A DNA stretch of 64,000 bases from Phaeacidiphilus oryzae TH49 (GTDB lineage Bacteria > Actinomycetota > Actinomycetes > Streptomycetales > Streptomycetaceae). Location: positions 5,103,801 through 5,167,800 of the forward strand of contig NZ_JQMQ01000005.1 of NCBI RefSeq assembly GCF_000744815.1, given 5' to 3'. Position 1 is the first letter of the stretch; the number at the start of each line of letters is the position of its first letter. Positions 48,595 to 58,524 of the stretch are shown here, one piece after another. The notes beneath the pieces were generated by a model that made no database searches, was not told the origin of the DNA, and saw nothing but the letters and a program-made list of their open reading frames with translations. The translations under genes and the position numbers were made by a program.

Positions 48595-49641
48595 CTACGG
48601 GAGGGTAACCACTGCCGCGGCGTAGACGAGACCGGCGCCGAAGCCGATGATCAGCGCGAGGTCGCCGCTCTTCGCCTCCCCGGAGGCCAGCATCCGCTCC
48701 ATGGCGAGCGGGATGGAGGCCGCCGAGGTGTTGCCGGTCTCCGCGATGTCCCGGGCGACCGGGACGGATTCCGGCAGCTTCAACGCCTTGATCATCGCAT
48801 CGGTGATCCGCATGTTGGCCTGATGCGGGATGAACGCGCCGAGCTGGTCGGCGGTGATCCCGGCGGCGTCCAGCGCCTGCTGCGCCACCTTGGCCATCTC
48901 CCACACCGCCCAGCGGAAGACCGTCTGGCCCTCCATCCGCAGCGCCGGCCAGGCCGGGGCGCCGTCCTCGGCGGTGGTCGGGCCGTTGATCGCCTCGGGC
49001 CGCGCCATCGCCGAATCCCACGCCTGGGTCTGCGTGATGACGTCCCGTTGGCTGCCGTCCGAGCCCCAGATCACCTTACCGATGCCGGGGGTGTCGGAGG
49101 GGCCGACGATGGCCGCGCCGGCGCCGTCGCCGAAGATGAAGGCCGTCGACCGGTCCGACTTGTCGGTCAGGTCGGAGAGCCGCTCGACGCCGATGACCAG
49201 GACGTACTCGGCGTTGCCGGCCCGGATCAGGCCGTCCGCGAGGGAGAGCCCGTAGCCGAAGCCGGCGCAGGCCGCGGAGATGTCGAAGGCCGGGGCGGTG
49301 CCGCAGCCCAGCCGGTCGGCGATCTCGGTGGCCACCGCGGGCGTCTGCTTGAGGTGGGTGACGGTGGAGACGATCACCGTGCCGATCTTCTCGGCCGGCA
49401 CGCCCGCCTGCGCTATCGCCTTGCCGGCCGCCTGGACGGACATCTCGGCCACCGACTCCCCGGCGCCCGCCCAGCGGCGCTCGGTGATGCCGCTGCGGGT
49501 GCGGATCCACTCGTCGGAGGAGTCGATCCAGTCGAGCACCTCGGAGTTGGGGATGACCCGGACCGGGCGGTAGCCGCCCACGCCGAGGATGCGCGAGAAC
49601 TTCGCGCCAACGCTCGGGCGGATCTCGGGAGTCGGTGTCAT
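48595..49641 (-). CDS. fabH: beta-ketoacyl-ACP synthase III
   Basis: Starts fatty acid synthesis by condensing an acyl-CoA with malonyl-ACP; in streptomycetes it also takes branched primers (isobutyryl, isovaleryl, anteiso). The 348-aa protein has C125 (DISAACAGFGYG), H273 (FIPHQANMR) and N304 (ETGNTSAAS). ATG at 49641 has a GAGGAGGGG site. Second gene of the cluster, 111 bp behind fabD. Confidence 0.96.
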   Translation of the reverse strand: MTPTPEIRPSVGAKFSRILGVGGYRPVRVIPNSEVLDWIDSSDEWIRTRSGITERRWAGAGESVAEMSVQAAGKAIAQAGVPAEKIGTVIVSTVTHLKQTPAVATEIADRLGCGTAPAFDISAACAGFGYGLSLADGLIRAGNAEYVLVIGVERLSDLTDKSDRSTAFIFGDGAGAAIVGPSDTPGIGKVIWGSDGSQRDVITQTQAWDSAMARPEAINGPTTAEDGAPAWPALRMEGQTVFRWAVWEMAKVAQQALDAAGITADQLGAFIPHQANMRITDAMIKALKLPESVPVARDIAETGNTSAASIPLAMERMLASGEAKSGDLALIIGFGAGLVYAAAVVTLP

Positions 49642-49752
49642 CGGTGGCCCCTCCTCGGGGTGATCGCAGCAGTGGTGGGGTGGCCGGTCATGGTAGCCGG
49701 TGGGGGTCGGGACGACCCTGGTCGGCTGCCTGGCCGGCCGGCCGGCCCCGCG

Positions 49753-50700
49753 TCAGCCGGCCGCGTGCTCGGCGACGAGTTCGCGCGCCTTCGCCAGGTC
49801 GTCCGGGGTCTTCAGCGCCAGCGTCGCCACACCCTTGAGGTTGCGCTTGACCAGGTTGGTGAGCGTCCCGCCGGGCGAGACCTCGATCACGCAGGTCGCG
49901 CCGAGCCGCTCCAGAGAGGCCATGCAGAGGTCCCAGCGGACCGGGTTGGACACCTGGTTCACCAGGCGCCGGATCAGCTCACCGCCGTCGGCCACGGCCG
50001 CGCCGTCGGCGTTGGAGAGGTAGGTGACCGCGGGGTCGGCCGGGGTGACCGTCTCCGCGAACTTGGCGAGCCGCTCCACACCGGGGGCCATGTGCTCGGT
50101 GTGGAAGGCGCCGGCCACGGCCAGCGGGATGATCCTGGCCTTCGCCGGCGGGTCCGCCTTGAGGGCGGCCAGCTGCTCCAGGGTGCCGGCCGCGACCACC
50201 TGGCCGCCGCCGTTGTTGTTGGCCGCGGTCAGCCCGTGCTCGGCCAGCTTGGCCGCGACCTCGTCCGGGTCGCCGCCGAGGACCGCGCTCATTCCGGTGG
50301 GGGTGAGGGCGGCGGCCTCCGCCATCCCCTGCCCGCGCTCGCGGACGAAGGCCAGCGCGGTCTCCGGGGTCAGCGCGCCCGCGAGGGCGGCCGCGGTGAT
50401 CTCGCCGACCGAGTGGCCGGCCACCGCCGCCACGCCGGACGAGGCGAGCCCGCTGTTCCCCGAGGCGGCCTCGGGGAACAGCGCCAGGCCGGTGGCCAGG
50501 CCGGCGGCGACCAGCAGCGGCTGGGCGACCGCGGTGTCCTTGATCTCCTCGGCCCCGGCCTCGGTGCCGAAGCGCACCAGGTCGATGCCGGCCGGGTCGG
50601 ACCAGGCGCGCAGCCGGTCGGCCACGCCGTCGACGTCCAGCCACGGGGTGAGGAATCCGGGCGTCTGGGCGCCCTGTCCAGGAGCAACGAGTACGAGCAC
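49753..50700 (-). CDS. fabD: malonyl-CoA:ACP transacylase
   Basis: Transfers malonyl from CoA to ACP for fatty acid (and in streptomycetes also polyketide) synthesis. The 315-aa protein has the QGAQ motif near the start (VAPGQGAQTPGFLTPWL), nucleophile S97 in AGHSVGE, the conserved arginine in ERGQGM, and the histidine in AGAFHTEHM. GTG start with GGGAGAAGG upstream. First gene of the fab operon. A small inverted repeat next to the SD lies between it and fasR. Confidence 0.96.
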   Translation of the reverse strand: MLVLVAPGQGAQTPGFLTPWLDVDGVADRLRAWSDPAGIDLVRFGTEAGAEEIKDTAVAQPLLVAAGLATGLALFPEAASGNSGLASSGVAAVAGHSVGEITAAALAGALTPETALAFVRERGQGMAEAAALTPTGMSAVLGGDPDEVAAKLAEHGLTAANNNGGGQVVAAGTLEQLAALKADPPAKARIIPLAVAGAFHTEHMAPGVERLAKFAETVTPADPAVTYLSNADGAAVADGGELIRRLVNQVSNPVRWDLCMASLERLGATCVIEVSPGGTLTNLVKRNLKGVATLALKTPDDLAKARELVAEHAAG

Positions 50701-50716
50701 GACTCAACCTTCTCCC

Positions 50717-50732
50717 GTCGGGTACCCCCGAC
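50717..50732. promoter_or_regulatory. inverted repeat upstream of fabD
   Basis: GTCGGG-tacc-CCCGAC, directly before the fabD ribosome binding site. FasR binds the fabD promoter in S. coelicolor; this repeat could be part of that region or an RNA hairpin near the SD. Which one is not shown by sequence. Confidence 0.35.
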
Positions 50733-50822
50733 GCGGGTGCGAACGGTGACGAAGAAGGGGGCATGGGCTTGTAGGTTCCCCACAGCCCCGGTACAGCGCG
50801 GATGCCCGTAACGGGCCGGACC

Positions 50823-52160
50823 TCAGTCCGTCCGGAGACGGCCGAGGGCCAGGGCGATCCGCAGGGTGAAAGCGGAGCGGACGTCGGAGGGCGAGTAGCC
50901 GGTGACGTCGGTCACACGTCGAAGCCGGTAGCGGACGGTGTTCGGGTGTACGAACAGCATCCGGGCCGCGCCCTCCAGGGAGGACGCCTGCTCCAGGAAG
51001 ACCGAGAGGGTCTCCAGCAGCGCCGAGCCGGCCTCGTCCAGCGGGATGTAGATCTCCTCCACCAGCTGCCGGCGGGCGACCGCGTCGCCGGAGAGCGCCC
51101 GCTCCGGCAGCAGGTCGTCGGCCAGTACCGGGCGCGGGGCGTCCGGCCAGGCGGCGACCGCGCGCAGCCCGGCCGCGGCGGCCTGCGCCGAGGAGGTGGC
51201 GGAGAGGAGGTCGGAGACCGGCGGGCCGACCACCACGGGACCGGTGGCGAACTGCCCGATCAGGGCCTTCGCCGCGGAGACCGGGTCGGCCGGACGGGGC
51301 GCCTTGGTACGGGTGGCCGGGGCGTTCTTGGCCGCGGTCGGGTTGATCCCGACCACCACCACCAGCCGGGCGCCGAGGACGCCGGTCAGCACGTGCAGCC
51401 GGGCGTGCCGGGCGGCCCGCCGGATCGCCTCCACCACCAGCTCGCTGTCCCCGTCCGGGGAGCTGCCCATCACCACCACGACCTGCTCGGGCGCGCCCCA
51501 GCCGAGCGCGGCGGCGCGGGACAGCACCCCCTCGTCGACGTCCCCGGAGAGGAGGGAGTTGACGACCAGGGCCTCGAGGCGGGCGTCCCAGGCGCCGCGG
51601 GCCTCCGCCGCCTGGGCGTAGACCTGGGCGGTGGCGAAGGCTATCTCCCGGGCGTAGACCAGCACGGCCTCCCGGAGGCCGTCCTCGTCGCCGGGCGCGG
51701 CCACCTCGTCGATGGTCTCCTCGACCACCTCGATGGTGGTGCGGATCATCTCCACGGTCTGACGGAGCGTCACCGCCCTGGTCAGCTCGCGGGGGGCGGT
51801 GCCGAAGACGTCGGTGGAGATCGCCTGGGGGGCGTCCGGGGTGCGGAACCACTCGATGAAAGCGGCGATACCGGCCTGGGCGACCAGGCCGATCCAGGAG
51901 CGGTGCTCGGGCGGCATCCTGCGGTACCAGGAGAGGGTCTCGTCCATCCGGGCGATCGCCTTGGACGCCAGCTTCCCGGAGGACCTCTCCAGTCGCCGCA
52001 GCGTGTCCGCGTGCCGCTTGGCGCGCTCGGCGGCCGCGCGCCGCTCCACCGACGTGGCGGCGCCCCGGGGGCTCCTCGGGGTCGGGTCCTCCGCGGTGTC
52101 CACCGTGTCCTGACTGGTCACACCGTCCGGCACTTCGGTCTGAGCTGCGTCGTCCGCCAC
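50823..52160 (-). CDS. fasR: FasR, fatty acid synthesis activator (PucR/CdaR type)
   Basis: A 445-aa regulator. N-terminal low-complexity tail, then a central ligand-type domain, and a C-terminal PucR-type helix-turn-helix (SSLEGAARMLFVHPNTVRYRLRRVTDVTGYSPSDVRSAFTLRIALALGRL). Position directly before fabD and the sequence order match FasR of S. coelicolor (SCO2386), which activates the fab operon. GTG at 52160. Same strand as the cluster, 122 bp upstream of fabD, so it may be co-transcribed in part. Confidence 0.92.
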   Translation of the reverse strand: MADDAAQTEVPDGVTSQDTVDTAEDPTPRSPRGAATSVERRAAAERAKRHADTLRRLERSSGKLASKAIARMDETLSWYRRMPPEHRSWIGLVAQAGIAAFIEWFRTPDAPQAISTDVFGTAPRELTRAVTLRQTVEMIRTTIEVVEETIDEVAAPGDEDGLREAVLVYAREIAFATAQVYAQAAEARGAWDARLEALVVNSLLSGDVDEGVLSRAAALGWGAPEQVVVVMGSSPDGDSELVVEAIRRAARHARLHVLTGVLGARLVVVVGINPTAAKNAPATRTKAPRPADPVSAAKALIGQFATGPVVVGPPVSDLLSATSSAQAAAAGLRAVAAWPDAPRPVLADDLLPERALSGDAVARRQLVEEIYIPLDEAGSALLETLSVFLEQASSLEGAARMLFVHPNTVRYRLRRVTDVTGYSPSDVRSAFTLRIALALGRLRTD

Positions 52161-52231
52161 GTGCTCAGCCTAAGCGAGTCCGCGTCGCAGGCGTTGCCGG
52201 GGCCGCGCGTTCGCGATTCCCCGAACGGAAC

Positions 52232-55200
52232 ATGTTCGATAATGAGCCGGTGCGCTACGGGATTCTGGGGCCGGTGCGGGTCGAGCGAGCGGCCGGGGCG
52301 ACGGACGGCCGGGACGGGGAGGAGATCCCCGTACGGGGCGCGCGGCTGCGTGCCCTGCTGACCGCGCTCGCCGCGCGCGCCGGGCGGGAGGTCTCGGTGG
52401 AGGCGCTGGCCGCCTCGGTCTGGCGGGACGAGGAGCCGCTGCCGGCCGACGTGCCCGCGGCGGTCCAGGCCCTGGTCGGCCGGCTGCGCCGGGTGCTCGG
52501 CGCGGAGGCGGTGGCCTCCGGCGGGGCCGCGGGCGGCGGCTACCGGCTCGCCGCCTCCTGGGCGGAGGACGTGGACGCGGGCCGCTTCGAGCGGCTCGCC
52601 GCCGAGGGCTCGGCGGCGCTGGCCGCGGGCGACCCCCGGCGGGCCGCCGTACTGCTGCGCGAGGCGCTGGGGCTGTGGCGCGGGGAGGCGCTGGCCGATC
52701 TCGCGGACCAGGTCCCGGCGGCCCGGGCCCGGCTGGAGGCCTCCCGGGCGGCGGCGCTCGAGCAGCGGCTCGCGGCGGAGCTGGCGGTGGACGGCCCCGC
52801 CGCGGTCCTGCCCGAGCTGGGCGAACTGGTCGAGGCGTACCCGCTGCACGAGCCGTACCGGGCGCTGCGGATCCGCGCGCTGGCCGCGGCCGGGCGCCGG
52901 GCGGAGGCGCTGGACGCCTACGAGGCAGCGCGGACCGGGCTGGCGGACCGGCTCGGCGTCGACCCGGGGCCCGAACTCCGGGCTCTCCACGCGGAGTTGC
53001 TGGCCCAGGACGGACCCGGGGGCGGACCGGCGCGGCCGCCCGCCCGAACGGAGCCGGCGGTCCCGAGCGCCCCGCGGCGGCTGCCGCCCCGGCTCTCCTC
53101 CTTCGTCGGCCGGGACGCCGACCTCCACCGGCTGCGCGAACGGCTGTGCGGCTCCCGCCTGGTGACCCTGACCGGGCCCGGCGGCGCCGGGAAGACCCGC
53201 CTCGCCCTGACCGCCGCGGAATCCCTCTCCGGCGCGTCCGGCGGGGCCGCGGCCGCGCCCTTTCCGCACGGGGTGCGGCTCGCCGAGCTGGCGCCGGTGG
53301 AGGACCCGGCCACCATCCCGGCCGCCGTGCTGAACGGCATCGGCGAGCGCGACACCGTGCTGTGGAACGGCCTGGACAAGCCGCTGGAGCCGCAGGAGTC
53401 GCTGCCCCGGCTGCTGGACGTCCTCGCCGACCGCAGCCTGCTGCTGGTCCTGGACAACTGCGAGCACCTGGTCGACGCCGCCGCCCGGTTCGCCGAGACC
53501 CTCCTCGCCGCCTGCCCCCGGGTCACCGTGCTGGCCACCAGCCGGGAGCCGCTGAACATCCCCGGCGAGGAGGTCGTCCCGGTCGGCCCGCTGCCGCCCG
53601 CCGACGCGCTGCGGCTCTTCGAGGAACGGGCGGCCGCCGCCGGCCGACCGCCGACCCCCGCGGACCGGCCGGCCGCCGAGGAGATCTGCACCCGGCTGGA
53701 CGGCCTGCCGCTGGCCATCGAGCTGGCGGCCGCCCGGCTGCGGATGCTGTCGCCCCAGCAGATCGCCGACCGTCTCGACGACCGCTTCCGCCTCCTCACC
53801 AGCGGCGCCCGCACGGTGCTGCCCCGCCAGCAGACGCTGCGCGCGGTGGTCGACTGGAGCTGGGAGCTGCTGGACGCCGAGGAGCGCCGGCTGCTGGCCC
53901 GGCTCTCGGTCTTCGTCGGCGGCTTCACCCTGGAGGCCGCCGAGGCGGTGCTCGGCGCGGACGCCTTCGAGCCGCTGGCCGCCCTGGTGGACAAGTCGCT
54001 GGTGGCGGCGGTGCCCGCGGCCGAAGGGCGGGCGGACGGCGCCGCCGGGCCGCGCTACCGGCTGCTGGAGACCATCCGCGAGTACGCCGGCGAGCGGCTG
54101 CGGGAGGAGGGCCGGGGCCCCGCCGAGGCCGCCCGGGACGCCCACGCCGCCCACTACGCGGACCTGGTCGCCGGGCTGGAGCCGCGGCTCCGGGACGCCG
54201 GCCAGCTGGCCGCGCTGGCCGAGATGGAGACCGAGCTCAGCAACATCCGCGCGGCCCTGCGCCGGCTGCTGGACGCGGGCACCCCCTCGTCCGCCGCCAC
54301 CGCGCTGCGCACCGTCAACGCCCTCTCCTGGCTCTGGCAGCTGCGCTCCTACGCGGACGAGGCCGCGGCCTGGTTCACCGAGGCGCTGGAGGCCAACGGC
54401 TGGGGCCTCCCGGAGAGTTACGCCGCCCAGCCGCCGCTGAGCATGACGGAGCTGCTCAGCTGGCGCCCGGAGGAGCCGGAGGAGGCGTCCGAGCCGCTGC
54501 CGTTCACCATCGACCCGTACGACCCGCTGGACCGGGACCGGATGGACGCCTGCATCGAGCTGATGATGTGCGGCCAGGACTCGGCGACCATCGGCCGCTG
54601 GCGGCGCTGGTTCGCCCGGCTGGCGCAGGAGATCACCCCCATCGCGCGGGAGACCGACTACGGCATCGGCTATCCCGGCATGATGTTCGTCCCGATCGGC
54701 GCCTTCATGCGCGGCGACTTCCAGGCCATGTCGGAGAGCCTGGAGGATCAGGTGCGCCGCTGCCGGGCGTCCGGGAAGCGGTGGGAGCTGGCGATGCTGC
54801 TCAGCCTGCGCTCCCGGGTGCCGCTGCCGACCGGCGACCGCGCCGAGCGGGAGGCGCGGCGGGCCGAGGACGCGGCGGAGGCCCTGGAGATCTTCACCGC
54901 CCTCGGCGACCGGATCGGGATCAACCAGGGCAACTCCGCCGTCGCCGAGACCCTGATCAACGCCGGCCGGACCGAGCTGGCCCGGGAGCACATCGCGGCC
55001 GCCATGGCCGCCGCCCGGGAGCTGGAGGCCCGCGGCGAGATCCCCGAGCTCCACCTCCAGCTGGCCACCGCGTGGAACGCGGAGGGCAACGAGCGGGAGG
55101 CGCTGCGGGAGGCGCACCGGGCCCTCGAACTGGCCGAGGAGCTGGCCGTCCGCGATGTCACCACCTTCGCCCGGATCATCGTCGGCGAGGCCGAGCGCCG

Positions 55201-55717
55201 GGCCGGGAACCTGGAGCGGGCCTGGGAGCTGCTGTCCCGCGCCGAGGGGCAGAAGGACCTGGGCACCCCGCCGCCGTTCTTCGAATGCTGGCTGCGTTCC
55301 TTCAACGGCTCCCTCCTCGCGGACGAGGGCCGGTACGCCGAGGCGGTGGCCCAGCACCGCCGGGGTCTGGAGTCGCTGGACTTCCCCTGGACCGAGGGCA
55401 ACCCCGCCTGGCAGATGCTGGCCGCGGCGATCCCGGCGCTGCGCGGTGCCGGCGAGCCGGAGCGCGCCGCGGAGCTGCTGGGCGCCGCCGCCGCGTGGGG
55501 CCAGGGGGTGTCGGTGCCCCCGCACGACGTGCGGATGGTGGAGGCCGAGCGGGCCGCGCTGCGCGAGGCGCTCGGCGAGAGCGCGCTGGACGCGGCGACG
55601 GCCCGCGGTGCGGAGCTGGACAAGGCCGGGGTGCTGGCGCTGGTCGACTCCGTCCTCGACGACCTCAGATCTTCTTCCGGTACATCCGGACCGCGACCGG
55701 CGCCGCCACCACGATGA
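52232..55717 (+). CDS. AfsR/SARP-type regulator with BTAD and NB-ARC-like domain
   Basis: An 1161-aa regulator. Residues 1-95 form a winged helix of OmpR type (RYGILGPVRVERA, ALLTALAARAGREVSVEALA); about 100-245 the BTAD domain (GEALADLADQVPAARARLEASR, YPLHEPYRALRIRALAAAGR); about 290-600 an ATPase with Walker A GPGGAGKTRLAL (about 314-325) and LVLDNCEHLVDAA; the rest is helical, TPR-like. This is the AfsR layout. Start ATG at 52232; GTG at 52250 is also possible and gives the common VRYGILGP start. The last 53 bp overlap the 3' end of the antisense permease gene. Target unknown; the adjacent DrrAB exporter is a candidate. Confidence 0.9.
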   Translation: MFDNEPVRYGILGPVRVERAAGATDGRDGEEIPVRGARLRALLTALAARAGREVSVEALAASVWRDEEPLPADVPAAVQALVGRLRRVLGAEAVASGGAAGGGYRLAASWAEDVDAGRFERLAAEGSAALAAGDPRRAAVLLREALGLWRGEALADLADQVPAARARLEASRAAALEQRLAAELAVDGPAAVLPELGELVEAYPLHEPYRALRIRALAAAGRRAEALDAYEAARTGLADRLGVDPGPELRALHAELLAQDGPGGGPARPPARTEPAVPSAPRRLPPRLSSFVGRDADLHRLRERLCGSRLVTLTGPGGAGKTRLALTAAESLSGASGGAAAAPFPHGVRLAELAPVEDPATIPAAVLNGIGERDTVLWNGLDKPLEPQESLPRLLDVLADRSLLLVLDNCEHLVDAAARFAETLLAACPRVTVLATSREPLNIPGEEVVPVGPLPPADALRLFEERAAAAGRPPTPADRPAAEEICTRLDGLPLAIELAAARLRMLSPQQIADRLDDRFRLLTSGARTVLPRQQTLRAVVDWSWELLDAEERRLLARLSVFVGGFTLEAAEAVLGADAFEPLAALVDKSLVAAVPAAEGRADGAAGPRYRLLETIREYAGERLREEGRGPAEAARDAHAAHYADLVAGLEPRLRDAGQLAALAEMETELSNIRAALRRLLDAGTPSSAATALRTVNALSWLWQLRSYADEAAAWFTEALEANGWGLPESYAAQPPLSMTELLSWRPEEPEEASEPLPFTIDPYDPLDRDRMDACIELMMCGQDSATIGRWRRWFARLAQEITPIARETDYGIGYPGMMFVPIGAFMRGDFQAMSESLEDQVRRCRASGKRWELAMLLSLRSRVPLPTGDRAEREARRAEDAAEALEIFTALGDRIGINQGNSAVAETLINAGRTELAREHIAAAMAAARELEARGEIPELHLQLATAWNAEGNEREALREAHRALELAEELAVRDVTTFARIIVGEAERRAGNLERAWELLSRAEGQKDLGTPPPFFECWLRSFNGSLLADEGRYAEAVAQHRRGLESLDFPWTEGNPAWQMLAAAIPALRGAGEPERAAELLGAAAAWGQGVSVPPHDVRMVEAERAALREALGESALDAATARGAELDKAGVLALVDSVLDDLRSSSGTSGPRPAPPPR

Positions 55718-56497
55718 TGCCGGCGATCCAGGCCAGCGAGATCCACAGGTCGTGGGCGTAGGCGCCGCCGGTCATCAGCCCCCGGCAGGCGTTGATCACG
55801 TGGGTCATCGGGTTGACCTCGACGAAGGCCTGCAGCCACCCCGGCATCGTGTCGGCCTGCACGAACATCGAGCTGCCGAACTGCAGCGGCATGGTGACCA
55901 GCACGCTCAGCCCCTGCACGGCCTGCGGGTTCTTCCCCCGGATGCCGACGATCATGAAGACCCAGCCGAGGGCGAAGGAGAAGGCCATCACCAGCAGGAC
56001 GGCCAGCAGCGCCGCCCCGGCGTTGGTCTGGAACCGGAAGCCCAGCAGGCTGGCGAAGGCGACCGTGATGGCGGCCCCGAGGAGCAGCCGGCACTGGTCC
56101 GAGAGCAGCCGGCCGACCAGCACCGCCGAGCGGGCGATCGGCAGCGAGCGGAAGCGGTCCATCACGCCGTTGTTGAGGTCGGTGTTGATCCCCACCCCGG
56201 TGGTGGACCCGGCCATGATGGAGGTCATCACCAGCATGCCGGGCACCACGAACTGCAGGTAGGCGTGGGTGGAACCGGAGATCGCGCCGCCGAAGACGTA
56301 GCCGAAGAGCAGCAGGAAGATGATGGGCATCAGCACGACGTCCATCAGCTGCTCCGGATCGTTCTTGATCAGGATCAGATATCGCCGGGTGACCGCGCCG
56401 ACATGGCGCAGCATCGAGCGGAACGGGACCCGCTGGGAGGCGTCGTCGTCGATGTGGTCGGAGATCTGCGGGGCGGCGGGGGCGAGGGCGGCGCTGC

Positions 56498-56501
<4 letters not shown>
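55665..56501 (-). CDS. ABC-2 permease, DrrB type
   Basis: A 278-aa permease with six helices (LMDVVLMPIIFLLLFGYVFGGA; FVVPGMLVMTSIMAG; LLGAAITVAFASLLGF; ALLAVLLVMAFSFALGWVFMIVG; final WIAGIIVVAAPVAV). It contains the ABC-2 signature region DLNNGVMDRFRSLPIARSAVLVGRLLSD. Closely resembles the daunorubicin exporter DrrB group. ATG overlaps the ATPase stop by 4 bp. Its last 53 bp lie under the antisense AfsR-type gene. Confidence 0.93.
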
Positions 56502-57517
<1,016 letters not shown>

Positions 57518-57562
57518 GGCTACGACTCTGCGGCCGGCCGCCGACAGGGCGCCGACAGGCGG

Positions 57563-57623
57563 CCTACAGGCCTGCCGACACGCTACCTACAGGCCTGCCG
57601 ACAGGCCGTTTACAGGACTGCCG
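57563..57623. promoter_or_regulatory. 23-bp-spaced direct repeats upstream of the DrrA gene
   Basis: TACAGGCCTGCCG at 57565 and 57588 and TACAGGACTGCCG at 57611, exact 23-bp period; the first two share 18 bp (57563-57580 and 57586-57603). Each of these has the palindrome CAGGCCTG. The array lies between the convergent/divergent boundary of the exporter promoter and the serine hydrolase gene end. Confidence 0.65.
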
Positions 57624-57631
57624 CGCGGCGC

Positions 57632-58468
57632 CTAGACGCCGAGTTCGCGCAGCACGCCGTCGGTGAAGGCCGGCCAGGCCTCCTTGGACCAGTCGCCGAA
57701 GGAGCGGTCGGTCAGCGCCACGCAGGCCGCGCCCGCCGCCGGGTCCACCCACAGGAAGGTCCCGGACTGCCCGAAGTGGCCGTAGGTGCCCGGCGAGGAG
57801 AGGCCGCCGGTCCAGTGCGGCGACTTGCCGTCCCGGATCTCGAAGCCCAGGCCCCAGTCGTTGGGCCGCTGGTGGCCGAGGCCGGGCAGGACGCCGCTGA
57901 GCCCGGGGAAGGCCACCTCGCGGGTGGCTGCCCGCAGGGTGGAGGGGTGGAGCACCTTCGGCTGCTCCGCCTGGAGCTCCGCCGCGAACCGGGCCAGGTC
58001 GGCCGCGGTGGAGACGCCGCCGGCGCCCGCGAGGCTCTTCGCCTCGGCGTGGAAGTGGGTGGCCGCCATCCCCAGCGGCTGCAGGACCGCCTCGGCGACG
58101 TACGCCGGGAAGGCCATCCCGGCCGCCGCTTCCAGGGTCTCGGCCAAAACGTCGAATCCTGCGTTGGAGTACAGGCGGCGGGTGCCGGGGGCGGCCATCG
58201 CCCGCCGCTCGTCGAAGGCCAGGCCGGAGGTGTGGGCGAGGAGGTGGCGGACGGTCGAGCCCTCCGGCCCGGCCGGCTGGTCGAGCTCCAGCGCCCCCTC
58301 CTCGACCGCGACCAGCACCGCGTAGGCGGTCAGCAGCTTGGTCACCGAGGCCAGCATGAACGGGCGGTTCACCGGCCCGTGCACTCCGGCGGTCGAGCCG
58401 TCGCTCCGCACCACCGCGGCGGCGGCCGTGCTCACCGGCCAGTCGTCGATCGCCCGCAGGCTGTCCAT
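57632..58468 (-). CDS. beta-lactamase-fold serine hydrolase
   Basis: A 278-aa class C beta-lactamase-like esterase: SVTK (motif SxxK) in FMLASVTKLLTAYAVL near residues 38-53, tyrosine motif YSN in LYSNAGFDVLAETL, and the third motif HFGQSG in GTYGHFGQSGTFLWV. There is no signal peptide, so it is cytoplasmic, unlike secreted beta-lactamases; family members include esterases and D-aminopeptidases. Same strand as, and 114 bp upstream of, the DrrAB promoter region it reads into. Confidence 0.88.
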   Translation of the reverse strand: MDSLRAIDDWPVSTAAAAVVRSDGSTAGVHGPVNRPFMLASVTKLLTAYAVLVAVEEGALELDQPAGPEGSTVRHLLAHTSGLAFDERRAMAAPGTRRLYSNAGFDVLAETLEAAAGMAFPAYVAEAVLQPLGMAATHFHAEAKSLAGAGGVSTAADLARFAAELQAEQPKVLHPSTLRAATREVAFPGLSGVLPGLGHQRPNDWGLGFEIRDGKSPHWTGGLSSPGTYGHFGQSGTFLWVDPAAGAACVALTDRSFGDWSKEAWPAFTDGVLRELGV

Positions 58469-58524
58469 TCCGCTCCCACTCCGGTCGTCCCGCGCTCAGG
58501 TCGTCCTCCGCGAGGGTACGCGGC

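Noticed and set aside
47680-50811. 1043-codon plus-strand frame over the fab cluster
   Set aside because: Antisense shadow of fabF, acpP, fabH and fabD, all of which have family motifs.
52118-55525. 1135-codon minus-strand frame
   Set aside because: Shadow of the AfsR-type regulator; composition is repetitive G/R/Q/L without recognisable domains.
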